Under the pieces are notes generated by a model that was not told the origin of the DNA, did not search any database, and worked only from the letters and a program-made list of their open reading frames with translations. DNA of 64,000 nucleotides from Parashewanella spongiae (GTDB lineage Bacteria; Pseudomonadota; Gammaproteobacteria; Enterobacterales; Shewanellaceae), in assembly GCF_004358345.1 (NCBI RefSeq), contig NZ_CP037952.1, positions 3,224,001 through 3,288,000 on the forward strand, in the 5' to 3' direction. Position numbers and translations under genes: made by a program. This document shows positions 10,129 to 18,583 of the stretch, in pieces. How positions within the stretch are numbered: the first letter of the stretch is position 1; the number at the start of each line of letters is the position of its first letter.

Positions 10129-10202
10129 CCACCTTCTTAGAAGGTGGCTTTACCTTTCGTCCCCTATAAGGGGGCTGGGGCTTGCCCTCTCAGAAGGCAA
10201 GC
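10129..10202 (-). repeat. subterminal hairpins of an IS200-type element
   Basis: Two stem-loops in a row: CCACCTTC/GAAGGTGG with a 3-base loop (10129-10147) and GCTTGCC/GGCAAGC (10180-10202). They lie just downstream of the minus-strand IS200-type tnpA, where such elements carry the hairpins recognised by the Y1 transposase. Confidence 0.55.
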
Positions 10203-10224
10203 TGTTGTCCCCGATACTTACGAA

Positions 10225-10641
10225 TTAAAAATCAAATCTTTCTTGTCGCTTTTCAAGCTTTTCCTGATATTTGACATACTTTCTTATCATTTCTACGTCT
10301 ATCCTTACTGTATCAACACAATATCCCTTAGCCCAAAAATGATTACCCCAATATGGCTTTTTCCGTATATGTGGGAACTGTTTAAATATCCTTATTGCTG
10401 CTCTACCCTTTACTGCTCCAAGCAAGTCCGATATAGAGCATTTCGGCGGTACTTTTACCAAAAGGTGAACATGATCCTCCTGAACATTTAGCTCTACTAC
10501 TTGGCAACCTAACCTACCACAATATATTTGAATACAATTGAACACTTCATGTGCTACTTGCCCCTTAAGTATTCTAAATCGATACTTGGGAACCCAAACA
10601 ATGTGATATTGGCAATGCCATAAAACGTGGGATAATTTTTC
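10225..10641 (-). pseudogene. IS200/IS605-family Y1 transposase, start lost
   Basis: Reads KLSHVLWHCQYHIVWVPKYR at the beginning, then the histidine dyad HVHLLVKVPP, LLGAVKGRAAIRIFK and WAKGYCVDTV. The nucleophilic tyrosine region is MIRKYVKYQEK. This is a nearly full-length single-strand (HUH, one-tyrosine) transposase. The first few codons are replaced by the 111-bp repeat that begins at 10642, and no in-frame start codon remains before a stop inside that repeat. An internal ATG at 10545 would lose the N-terminal beta strand. Probably inactive. Confidence 0.8.
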
Positions 10642-10752
10642 AATAAATCGGTTGAATGCACAATTTAACTATAAGTTATTAAAGTTAAATACAAAATTAA
10701 GCAACCCTAATTCACCCATCAGGTGAGTGCTGAACATTCATATACTTGCCAA
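10642..10752. repeat. 111-bp dispersed repeat, copy 1
   Basis: Near-identical to 32889-32999. The copies begin at the same base (AATAAATCGGTTGAATGCAC) and end with ATATACTTGCCAA. Here the left edge cuts off the 5' end of the IS200-type transposase; at the other locus it cuts off an acetyltransferase gene. This is probably one end of an otherwise lost mobile element. Confidence 0.75.
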
Positions 10753-10914
10753 CCATAGATTTAGGATGATTGCCAACAACGCGTCAGAGCCTACTCTTGT
10801 AGTCGGATAAGGTGGATAATTTTTGTTATACATTTATAGAATGCCTTAAAGCTGAATAATTTTGTATTTATCTTTTCAGTGCGTTATTTCTTAGCTTGTT
10901 AATTCACTCACTTA

Positions 10915-13900
10915 TTGAGTAATGTGATGGCGACAGTGCGCACTTCTGCTGAGCATGAATCAATATATAGATTCATGCTTAAAAGTCTCCAAGAATACCC
11001 AAGCGAAGCCATATCCTATCTGAACTTTGAGGTTTCAAGGTTTGATAGTGATGAAAACTTACAACAGTGTTATCAATTATTAAGCAAAACCGATAGACAA
11101 AAGTTGTATGATTTTTTCAACAAGGAACCATCGTCGACTCGCTCTAACTCTCGCACACGAGAGGCTCATTATTGTAAGAAGCCAAGTAATGCTTACCGAC
11201 GTTTTGCAACCGAGCACCGCTCCATTACTCCAAAATCGAGCACTCAGTATCCCAAGCAAATACAGCAATCACCTTCCTCCCCTAATTCCTTTTTTACTCA
11301 GACCAGTGAGCTTATTCACTCTTGGAAACTTAAACAGAAAACCAAAAATCAACTGGGTATTGAGTTAAATGCATTAATTGGTGGTTGCACTAAACTTTCG
11401 CAGCTTATTGAAATCATTCACAGCCTAAAAAACGACAAACGGGTCATGGAAACATCATGGGACATAAGGTTAATCCATAAACTTTTACACAAAGCGGCCG
11501 AGTTTTCTGACAGCCGTTCATCTAATTTCGACGGCATTTTTAGTGACATAATACGATTTAATTCGTCCTATGAAGCGAAAACATGCATCCTATTACTGAA
11601 ATTAATTAAGTTAAATCTAAATTTTTCAGATGCCAAAAAGTTGGTGCTAAGCAATGCCGCTGAAGCCAGCGTAATGCAACAATGGGGCATCAAGCCTGAT
11701 GTTGCCATTTACAGCGCCTTTATCACGGTATGCGCTAAAACTGGCCACTTTGATAGTGCTTGGCAACTGGTGTGTGGTGATAAGCCCGTGATGGCACCTC
11801 ATCTACCACTAAAGGCAGATTCAATCACCTGCATGAATTTGCTGACGGCCTGCGCTGAATCGGGGCGTTATGCAGAAGCCAAATCATTGGTGTTGGGCGA
11901 TGGCGATACAGCTACAGATACTGCCAGCTTAATGCAGCAGTGGGGCATCAACCCTGATGTTGCCATTTACAGTGCCTTTATCACGGTATGCGCTAAAACG
12001 GGCCACTTTGATAGTGCTTGGCAACTGGTTTGTGGTGATAAGCCTGTGATGGCACCTCATTTGCCATTAAAAGCCAATCAAATCACCTGTCTGAATTTGC
12101 TGACAGCCTGCGCTGAAACGGGGCGTTTTAAAGAAGCCAAATCATTGGTGTTGGGCGATGGCGCTACAGCTAGCTTAATGCAACTGTGGGGCATCAAGCC
12201 TAATGTTGCCATTTACAATGCCTTTATCACGGTATGCGCTAAAACGGGCCAGTTTGATTGTGCTTGGCGACGGCTGTGTGGTGATAGGCCCGTGATGGCA
12301 CCTCATTTGCCGTTAAAAGCCAATCAGATCACCTGCACAAATTTGCTGAACGCTTGCGCTGAAATGGGGCGTTATGCAGAAGCCAAATCATTGGTGTTGG
12401 GCGATGGCGCTACAGTCAGCTTAATGCAACAATGGGGCATTAAGCCTAACGTTGCCATTTACAATGCCTTTATCACAGTATGCGCTAAAACGGGCCAGTT
12501 TGATAGTGCTTGGCAACTGGTGTGTGGTGATAAGCCCATGATGGCACCTCATTTGCCATTAAAAGCCAATCAAATCACCTGCCTGAATTTGCTGGCTGTC
12601 TGCGCTGAAACGGGGCGTTATGCAGAAGCCAAATCATTGGTGTTGGGCGATGGCGATACAGATACAGCCAGCTTTATACAACAATGGGGCATCAAGCCTA
12701 ATATTGCCGTTTACAGCGCCTTTATCACGGTATGCGCTAAAACTGGCCAGTTTGATAGTGCTTGGCAATTGGTGTGTGGTGATAAGCCCATGATGGCACC
12801 TCATTTGCCAATAAAATCTAATCACATCACCTGTATTAATTTGCTAACTGCCTGCGCTGAAATGGAGCGTTATGCAGAAGCTAAATCATTAGTGCTGGGT
12901 GATGGCGATACAGATACAGCCAGCTTAATGCAGCAATGGGGCATCAAGCCTGATGTTGCCATTTACAGCGCCTTTATCACGGTATGCGCTAAAACGGGCC
13001 GGTTTAATAGTGCTTGGCAACTGGTGTGTGGTGATAAGCCCGTGATGGCACCTCATTTGCCATTAAGAGCCAATCAAATCACCTGCATTAATTTGCTGGC
13101 TGCCTGCGCTGAAACGGGGCGTTATGCAGAAGCCAAATCATTGGTGTTGGGCGATACAGCTACAGCCAGCTTAATGCAACAATGGGACATCAAACCTAAT
13201 GTTGTCGTTTACAGTGCCTTTATCACGGTATGCGCTAAAACGGGCCAGTTTGATAGTGCTTGGCAACTGGTGTGTGGTGATAAGCCTGTGATGGCACCTT
13301 ATCTACCACTAAAGGCAGATTCAATCACCTGCATGAATTTGCTGACTGTCTGCGCTGAAACGGGGCGTTATGCCGAAGCCAAATCATTGGTATTGGGAGA
13401 TGACGATGGCGATACAACTACAGCCAGTTTAATGCAGCAGTGGGACATCATGCCTAATGTTGCCATTTACAGTGCCTTTATCACGGTATGCGCTAAAACT
13501 GGCCAGTTTGATAGTGCTTGGCAACTGGTGTGTGGTGATAAACCCGTGATGGCACCTCATCTGCCTCTAAAGGCAGATTCAATCACCTGCATGAATTTGC
13601 TGACTGTCTGCGCTGAAACGGGGCATTTTGCCGAAGCCAAATCATTGGTGTTGGCCGATGACGATGGCGATACAACTACAGCCAGCTTAATGCAACAATG
13701 GGGCATCAAGCCTAATGTTGCCATTTACAATGCTTTTATCACGGTATGCGCTAAAACGGGTCAGTTTGATAGAGCTTGGCAACTGGTGTGTGGTGATAAG
13801 CCCGTGATGGCACCTTATTTGCCATTAAAAGCCAATCAAATCACCTGCACGAATTTGCTGACAGCCTGCGCTGAAACGGGGCGTTATGCCGAAGCCAAAT

Positions 13901-14709
13901 CATTGGTGTTGGCCGATGACGATGGCGATACAGCTACAGCCAGCTTAATGCAACAATGGGGCATCAAGCCTAATGTTGCCATTTACAATGCCTTTATCAC
14001 GGTATGCGCTCAAACGGGCCTGTTTGATAGTGCTTGGCAACTGGTGTGTGGGGATAAGCCCGTGATGGCACCTCATCTACCACTAAGGGCAGATTCAATC
14101 ACCTGCCTGAATTTGCTGACGGCCTGCGCTGAAACGGGGCGTTATGCAGAAGCCAAAACATTGGTGTTGGGTGATACAGCTACAGCCAGCTTAATGCAAC
14201 AGTGGGGCATCAAGCCTAATGTTGCCATTTACAATGCCTTTACTAAAGTATGTATTAAGGCAAAAGAATTTGATATTGGAATATGGTATTTAGAAAAAAT
14301 TATGAACGAATGTAACATGATTACTCCTTCACAAATATATGCTCAACTTGCGCCGCTTGAAAAAGATAATTTCGCAAGCATGATTGATAAAGGGATAACA
14401 CAAGGAATATATAAAAAAAGTGTTGGCTTAATGAATCATTGTATCGATTTGCATATGGATAAAATCTTCGAAGGACATTCAGGCGATGGTACACATATTC
14501 GAGGTGTTCCATTAGCTTTCGCAAAACTATTATTTTGTTACCACAAAAAAAACAATGAACCCAACATCACATCGATCATAACTGGATACCATGGCAATAA
14601 TACGTTAAAAAATGGAATGATAAGTTTTCTCAAAAATGAATTTGGACTTGAGTTTATCGAGGATGAATTCAACTCAGGAATGATAGTATTGAGCGAGTCT
14701 ACCCATTAA
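10915..14709 (+). CDS. bacterial pentatricopeptide-repeat (PPR) protein with SMR-like C-terminal domain, paralogue A
   Basis: A 1,264-residue protein. Residues 1-130 are a polar, low-complexity N-terminal region. Residues 130-262 contain weak helical repeats. Ten double repeats of 82, 84 or 86 residues occupy 263-1102, then a half repeat and a C-terminal domain (~1130-1264). Each unit holds two PPR-like helix-turn-helix motifs: motif a, IYNAFITVCAKTGQFDSAW, and motif b, TCLNLLTACAETGRYAEAK, linked by IKPN- or KAN/KAD-type ends as in PPR proteins. The C-terminus has IDLH, then FAKLLFCYHKK, TGYHGNN and a closing SGMIVL strand, which resembles an SMR domain. PPR proteins bind single-stranded RNA with about one base per motif, so an RNA-processing or RNA-stabilising role is likely but unproven. 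Start: TTG at 10915 or ATG at 10927; neither has a clear ribosome site. No signal peptide. Confidence 0.85.
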   Translation: MSNVMATVRTSAEHESIYRFMLKSLQEYPSEAISYLNFEVSRFDSDENLQQCYQLLSKTDRQKLYDFFNKEPSSTRSNSRTREAHYCKKPSNAYRRFATEHRSITPKSSTQYPKQIQQSPSSPNSFFTQTSELIHSWKLKQKTKNQLGIELNALIGGCTKLSQLIEIIHSLKNDKRVMETSWDIRLIHKLLHKAAEFSDSRSSNFDGIFSDIIRFNSSYEAKTCILLLKLIKLNLNFSDAKKLVLSNAAEASVMQQWGIKPDVAIYSAFITVCAKTGHFDSAWQLVCGDKPVMAPHLPLKADSITCMNLLTACAESGRYAEAKSLVLGDGDTATDTASLMQQWGINPDVAIYSAFITVCAKTGHFDSAWQLVCGDKPVMAPHLPLKANQITCLNLLTACAETGRFKEAKSLVLGDGATASLMQLWGIKPNVAIYNAFITVCAKTGQFDCAWRRLCGDRPVMAPHLPLKANQITCTNLLNACAEMGRYAEAKSLVLGDGATVSLMQQWGIKPNVAIYNAFITVCAKTGQFDSAWQLVCGDKPMMAPHLPLKANQITCLNLLAVCAETGRYAEAKSLVLGDGDTDTASFIQQWGIKPNIAVYSAFITVCAKTGQFDSAWQLVCGDKPMMAPHLPIKSNHITCINLLTACAEMERYAEAKSLVLGDGDTDTASLMQQWGIKPDVAIYSAFITVCAKTGRFNSAWQLVCGDKPVMAPHLPLRANQITCINLLAACAETGRYAEAKSLVLGDTATASLMQQWDIKPNVVVYSAFITVCAKTGQFDSAWQLVCGDKPVMAPYLPLKADSITCMNLLTVCAETGRYAEAKSLVLGDDDGDTTTASLMQQWDIMPNVAIYSAFITVCAKTGQFDSAWQLVCGDKPVMAPHLPLKADSITCMNLLTVCAETGHFAEAKSLVLADDDGDTTTASLMQQWGIKPNVAIYNAFITVCAKTGQFDRAWQLVCGDKPVMAPYLPLKANQITCTNLLTACAETGRYAEAKSLVLADDDGDTATASLMQQWGIKPNVAIYNAFITVCAQTGLFDSAWQLVCGDKPVMAPHLPLRADSITCLNLLTACAETGRYAEAKTLVLGDTATASLMQQWGIKPNVAIYNAFTKVCIKAKEFDIGIWYLEKIMNECNMITPSQIYAQLAPLEKDNFASMIDKGITQGIYKKSVGLMNHCIDLHMDKIFEGHSGDGTHIRGVPLAFAKLLFCYHKKNNEPNITSIITGYHGNNTLKNGMISFLKNEFGLEFIEDEFNSGMIVLSESTH
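11701..14220 (+). repeat. ten tandem PPR double-repeat units in paralogue A
   Basis: Unit starts at 11701, 11959, 12205, 12451, 12703, 12955, 13201, 13459, 13717 and 13975. Lengths are 258, 246, 246, 252, 252, 246, 258, 258, 258 and 246 bp, so they vary only in 6-bp (dipeptide) steps inside an acidic GD/DT linker. Motif a position 5 and last residue, in order: SD, SN, NN, NN, SN, SN, SD, SD, NN, ND. Motif b: MD, LN, TN, LN, ID, IN, MN, MN, TN, LN. Confidence 0.9.
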
Positions 14710-14922
14710 CTTGATACTAGCGAGCACACTTTTTAGTATGATCGCATAATAAAATGAACATCATAGAACAACGACAATATTATAATGCTAAATGCATTTT
14801 TGTTTTAATGTTCTAAATGGTTTTGGGGGCAAAACTCTGCCAGCTTAGTAGCTGTCATGAGTCTGGTCAAAAACGTGTTTAAAATAAATCCTAATCCACT
14901 GACTTTAATTTCTTAAAAAATA

Positions 14923-15354
14923 ATACCAATTACAGTAATTAATCTCTCACTCAGCAAGAGATAAAGGTTTTCAGTACAACCGACATTGCGCACACGAAAT
15001 AGTTATGTGGTTAAGGTTGAATAAGAAATCACTTTTTATCTATATTTTACTTTAAATTAACCGATATTAACATTTTCACAACGCAAAAATGAGTAACCAT
15101 TTATTAATTTTGGGTTTTTAATAGATGTGCTCAATGTCAGGTACAAGACGCATGTTCGGAATACTATCGGGATAATTCAAGAACGTGCAACGCAGTAATG
15201 GAATCCTTTAGCCTTGCCCTTCGGGAGCTTATATGCGCAAAAATTACTTCACAAAATTATCTCAACGTAGAATAACTATGTTTTCACCAATTTCGTTTGT
15301 ACTTTGTGCGCATACATAGCTCTGAGTTGAGCATTTAATTACTGTAATTGGTAT
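14923..15354. mobile_element. MITE-like element (432 bp) upstream of padR
   Basis: Perfect 20-bp terminal inverted repeats, ATACCAATTACAGTAATTAA at 14923-14942 and its complement at 15335-15354. The flanks are AT-rich, so the target duplication is ambiguous. There is no ORF inside. Its right end is 120 bp from the padR start, so it may contribute promoter sequence. It fills most of the 765-bp gap between PPR paralogue A and padR; the rest shows no gene. Confidence 0.75.
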
Positions 15355-15474
15355 AATTATCGAATTTCCACTCACTTAAATCTGTTCAAAAAAGAACTTG
15401 CTTTACATCTTATTATGTATTACAAATTAACCTTGTAGTACATAGTATACTTGTAATACATAAAAGAGGCTATT

Positions 15475-15810
15475 TTGGAATCTTCAGAAAATAAATTAGA
15501 CGTGCAATTTCGAAAAGGAACGCTTGAAATGTCTATTTTGGCATTGCTTAACCGTGAACCGATGTTTGGACTTCAGTTGCTTAAAAGGTTGCACGAATTC
15601 GAGACAATGAAGATAACGGAAGGAACGCTTTATCCATTATTAGATCGATTGAAGCGTGACAAAGTTGTCGAGAGATTTTGGGTTCAAGAAGGTGATGAGA
15701 GGCCGAGGAAATACTATCAATTATCAGTCGTTGGCAGAACTAAGCTTACCGCTTTAAAAATGAGATGGCTTAAATCAGTAAATGATATTCAATCACTTCT
15801 AGATCAATAA
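15475..15810 (+). CDS. PadR-family transcriptional regulator
   Basis: A 111-residue winged-helix protein of the PadR family. It shows the typical GTLEMSILALLNREPMFGLQ first helices, then the ITEGTLYPLLDRLKRDKVVE recognition helix region and RKYYQLSVVGRTKL wing. The start is TTG at 15475, preceded by AGAGG. The gene directly precedes a HAAS-domain membrane protein; PadR-HAAS pairs commonly form small autoregulated operons in which PadR represses the membrane partner. The promoter probably lies at 15400-15465, where the AT-rich GTAGTACATAGTATACTTG could also hold an operator. Confidence 0.9.
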   Translation: MESSENKLDVQFRKGTLEMSILALLNREPMFGLQLLKRLHEFETMKITEGTLYPLLDRLKRDKVVERFWVQEGDERPRKYYQLSVVGRTKLTALKMRWLKSVNDIQSLLDQ

Positions 15811-15830
15811 CAATAATCATGGAAAGAGCA

Positions 15831-16376
15831 ATGGCAAGAAACGAGTTAATACATACATATCTATCAGAGCTTGAAATATATCTTTCAAGAATTAATAAAG
15901 TTCAAGCACAAGAAATTGTAAAAGAGATCGAAAGCCATATTTATGATTCGCTCATGATGGAAGAAGATAATCATGATACTACCGAAGTAGTTTTGGGTAG
16001 GTTGGGCACTCCTCAAGAACTAGCATCAGTGTACATTGAACACATTAATATTGGTGTTGCACCACCAAAAGGTTTAAAGCCCATGACGAAAATAACAATG
16101 GAAATGAGTAAGAGCTTTTATTATCTCATTTTTGTTTTAGGAGGTAGCTTAGGACTATCGCTCATTGCAACTGCATTAGCAAAACTGATTGTTCCATCTA
16201 AGTTTGGAGTTTGGATTGCAGAGCATGGAAACAGCATCATTGTTTCATTTAGCAATAACAGCTATCACTCAAAAGAAATTCCAGCGATTTGGTTAGTGCC
16301 AATATCTTTACTCGCAGGGCTTGTAACTTTATATCTCACAAAACGTCTTACACAGCTGCTAAAAGTGTTCGTTTAA
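15831..16376 (+). CDS. HAAS-domain (DUF1700-like) membrane protein
   Basis: A 181-residue protein. The N-terminal ~75 residues are the HAAS helical domain (LIHTYLSELEIYLSRI, EIVKEIESHIYDS, VVLGRLGTPQELASVYI). It is followed by two hydrophobic segments near residues 100-125 and 155-172, the second ending close to the C-terminus. HAAS proteins are companions of PadR regulators and probably act in membrane or envelope signalling; the exact role is unknown. I prefer the ATG at 15831, preceded by GGAAAG, over the ATG at 15819 that lacks a ribosome site. The next gene follows after 24 bp. Confidence 0.8.
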   Translation: MARNELIHTYLSELEIYLSRINKVQAQEIVKEIESHIYDSLMMEEDNHDTTEVVLGRLGTPQELASVYIEHINIGVAPPKGLKPMTKITMEMSKSFYYLIFVLGGSLGLSLIATALAKLIVPSKFGVWIAEHGNSIIVSFSNNSYHSKEIPAIWLVPISLLAGLVTLYLTKRLTQLLKVFV

Positions 16377-16400
16377 ACCAATGATGACAAGGATTAAGTC

Positions 16401-17564
16401 GTGAAATTATTATTAACTAATTTAAAGCACTTCGGATTCACTTTCTTTATTTTACTCACCTTACTGATTCTGTTTGGGATTAATATTGGTGCTGATGCCA
16501 AATTACATGAAGATAAGCTGGCGTATAAATTAAGTGGTGAAACTCATGTCTTTTTTGATGATGATAAACTGATAAAGAAGGTATTAAGAGGAAGGCAAGA
16601 TGATGGTTTTTATGTTGAAACAACAACGTATGATTCAACTACACCTATTAGTTTCCCAATCTCATTCCCACAAGATGAAAGTCAATTTTCAGTAACACTT
16701 AGCAATGAATTTGAAGTTCCATCATCTAGATATCATGATGGTGAATCTATTATTGCTGTTTCTGACTTTGAAAGTAGCTTTGGTGCTTTTAGAGACTTCT
16801 TAGTCACGCATGGCATTGTTGATAAACAACTTAACTGGACGTTTGGAAAAGGACATTTGGTATTAGTAGGAGATTTTGTTGATAGAGGAGCATCAACAAC
16901 ACAGTTGCTTTGGGGTATTTACCAGTTAGAACAATCTGCGAAAAAATTAGGAGGAAAAGTACATTACATCATCGGTAATCACGAAATTAAAAGCCTACAA
17001 GGAAACTACCAATCAGCTCATGAAAAGTATTTCTACATCGCAGGAATACTTGGCAAACAGCAGTATCAATTATTCGATCATAATTCATTTTTAGGCCGTT
17101 GGTTAGCATCCAAAAATGTTGTCGAAGTAATTAATGATGTTGCATTCGTGCATGGCGGTTTACACCCACAAATTCAAAACCATTCAGATACACTAGATGA
17201 TATTAATCATATTGTTCGCAATGGCTATCGGCAGCTTTATTTTACTCCAGTGAAAGAGTCAAAAGAATCCTTTTTAAGGTCAAGTACAACAGGCTTGGCA
17301 TGGTATCGTGGGTATTTTAAAGATGATCTGACTCATCAACAAATTGATCAAGGGTTAAAATCGATAAAAGCGAAATCAGTAGTTGTAGGTCACACAATTC
17401 AAAGCAAAGTTAATTCATTGTACGACGGAAAAGTAATTGCTATTGATGTTAAGCATCCACAAGACTATTTAACCAGTATTCCTTTTAGGAATATCGAAGG
17501 GCTTCTTATAAAGAATGGTGAGCGATTTAGACTATTAGATAATGGTGAGACCCTTTCACTGTAG
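16401..17564 (+). CDS. membrane-anchored protein phosphatase of the Shewanella cold-active PTPase type
   Basis: 387 residues. An N-terminal membrane anchor or signal lies at about 10-30 (FTFFILLTLLILFGINIGA), then a calcineurin-like metallophosphoesterase domain (~110-370). Metal-site motifs visible are VSDFES (motif I), GDFVDRG, IIGNHE, FVHGG and VVGHT. The sequence resembles the Shewanella cold-active protein-tyrosine phosphatase, in which motif I reads SDxEG rather than GDxHG, so the missing histidine is family-typical. It is predicted to face the periplasm. The GTG start at 16401 follows AAGGA. It is the last gene of a PadR-HAAS-phosphatase operon, suggesting a PadR-controlled envelope phosphatase. 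Confidence 0.85.
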   Translation: MKLLLTNLKHFGFTFFILLTLLILFGINIGADAKLHEDKLAYKLSGETHVFFDDDKLIKKVLRGRQDDGFYVETTTYDSTTPISFPISFPQDESQFSVTLSNEFEVPSSRYHDGESIIAVSDFESSFGAFRDFLVTHGIVDKQLNWTFGKGHLVLVGDFVDRGASTTQLLWGIYQLEQSAKKLGGKVHYIIGNHEIKSLQGNYQSAHEKYFYIAGILGKQQYQLFDHNSFLGRWLASKNVVEVINDVAFVHGGLHPQIQNHSDTLDDINHIVRNGYRQLYFTPVKESKESFLRSSTTGLAWYRGYFKDDLTHQQIDQGLKSIKAKSVVVGHTIQSKVNSLYDGKVIAIDVKHPQDYLTSIPFRNIEGLLIKNGERFRLLDNGETLSL

Positions 17565-17971
17565 AAAATATATGCCTCTGACACGTTTATGGACGTGCGA
17601 CGTGAAGTCGTATGAAGCGTTGTTCACCGCTTAGAGTGAACTTGCCGTATCACCGGTTGAACCTAGGACTCTGAATAAAGTAGCGAGTCTGACAATGTAA
17701 CGAAGTCGATTCGACTGGAAAATAATCGTGAGAGGACGTTCCTCCTGATAACCACATGAATCGGGTAAGTGCTAGGTAGTCAGTATGATGAAATATGTGA
17801 ATCCATGCAAGGTGCGTTATGCGATAGAGCAGCGGAAGTGGTTAATACGCTGTGGTCAAAAGGCATTGAGAGTTGGCAAAGAAATTGTCCAATGTTCTTT
17901 CGTGATCAACAAATCTCTCCGCACTATAGTGGGCATCTAACCTGACATTGCGTGACATACGGAACACGGTA

Positions 17972-18069
17972 AAAAAGCAAACGTTTAAAAGCGGGCTGGG
18001 ATGAAGAATATTTGATGAAGGTATTAACTGTGGGCAAACTGGCTGTCTAATTTAGACCCGCTTGCCCTA
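17972..18069 (+). mobile_element. ISAs1-family 3'-end fragment
   Basis: About 98 bp nearly identical to the transposase 3' end and right terminus of the intact elements at 22930 and 43470, including the codons for [20 protein letters not shown] and a terminus differing by one base (CGCTTGCCCTA). The rest of that IS copy was deleted together with the centre of the group II intron. Confidence 0.85.
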
Positions 18070-18135
18070 CCAAGCAAGCGCAATACACTGTTATTTTTGA
18101 GAAATCTGCGTCAACTCATTAAAAAGCATGCAACT

Positions 18136-18546
18136 ATGTCAGTAAACGATTTAATCAAGTTGTTGAATCCAAAGCTGAGAGGATGGGCAAATTATTATCG
18201 CCATTGCGTTGCAAAGAAAGTCTTTGACTATGTAGGACATCAATTATTTCAAGCGTTATGGAGATGGGCTGTTAGAAAACACATTACAAAAGGACGGTAA
18301 TGGGTTGCAAGGAAATATTTTCTAGACCGAAATGGCTATTGACGATTTCATGGTCGTCAGAAAATAGCGGATATGGATTGTGCGTTTAACCTTGTTGAAA
18401 TAGCAAAAACTCCAATTGAAAGACATGTAAAGATTAGAGGGGCTGCTACGCCTTATAATCCTGAGTACACCGCTTATTTACAAGAGCGCAAACTCAATAA
18501 GCAAAGCAGAAACTCTTGGTTTGAGCCTGTCATGCCTGCATTGTGA
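18136..18546 (+). pseudogene. group II intron-encoded protein, maturase/HNH C-terminal remnant
   Basis: Reads LIKLLNPKLRGWANYYRHCV, the domain X/maturase signature of LtrA-type reverse transcriptases, then RWAVRKHITKGR. Two in-frame stops follow (18298-18300 and after LDRNGY), with recognisable C-terminal sequence between and behind them (ADMDCAFNLVEIAKTPIERH, ending WFEPVMPAL). The reverse-transcriptase domain is absent. Confidence 0.8.
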
Positions 18547-18583
18547 AGTTACTGGGTAACGTAATATGCCTTAGTGGAGGCTT

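Larger units (their letters stand above)
10811..14826 (+). repeat. paralogous block A (PPR gene plus flanks)
   Basis: Four kilobases that align end to end with 18735-22722. The block includes ~104 bp upstream of the TTG start codon (from GGTGGATAATTTT) and ~117 bp downstream (to TAAATGGTTTTGGG). Similarity stops abruptly at both ends, so promoter, gene and 3' region were duplicated as one unit. Confidence 0.85.

Noticed and set aside
10144-10491. 115-codon plus-strand ORF across the IS200 region
   Set aside because: It is the antisense of the IS200-type transposase and the terminal hairpins, with no ribosome site or family resemblance.
10801-10811. GTCGGATAAG before PPR block A is the complement of the group II intron 3' end (CTTATCCGAC)
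   Set aside because: The match is only about 10 bases and no domain V/VI sequence lies next to it, so I treat it as chance.
11701-14220. Regular ~250-bp tandem repeats that might be taken for a CRISPR or satellite array
   Set aside because: They are in-frame codons of PPR units inside one long ORF, and their 6-bp length steps preserve the frame.
16741-16776. Loss of the GDxHG motif in the phosphatase as evidence of inactivity
   Set aside because: The Shewanella cold-active PTPase family, as I recall it, has SDxEG at this site; the other metal motifs are present.
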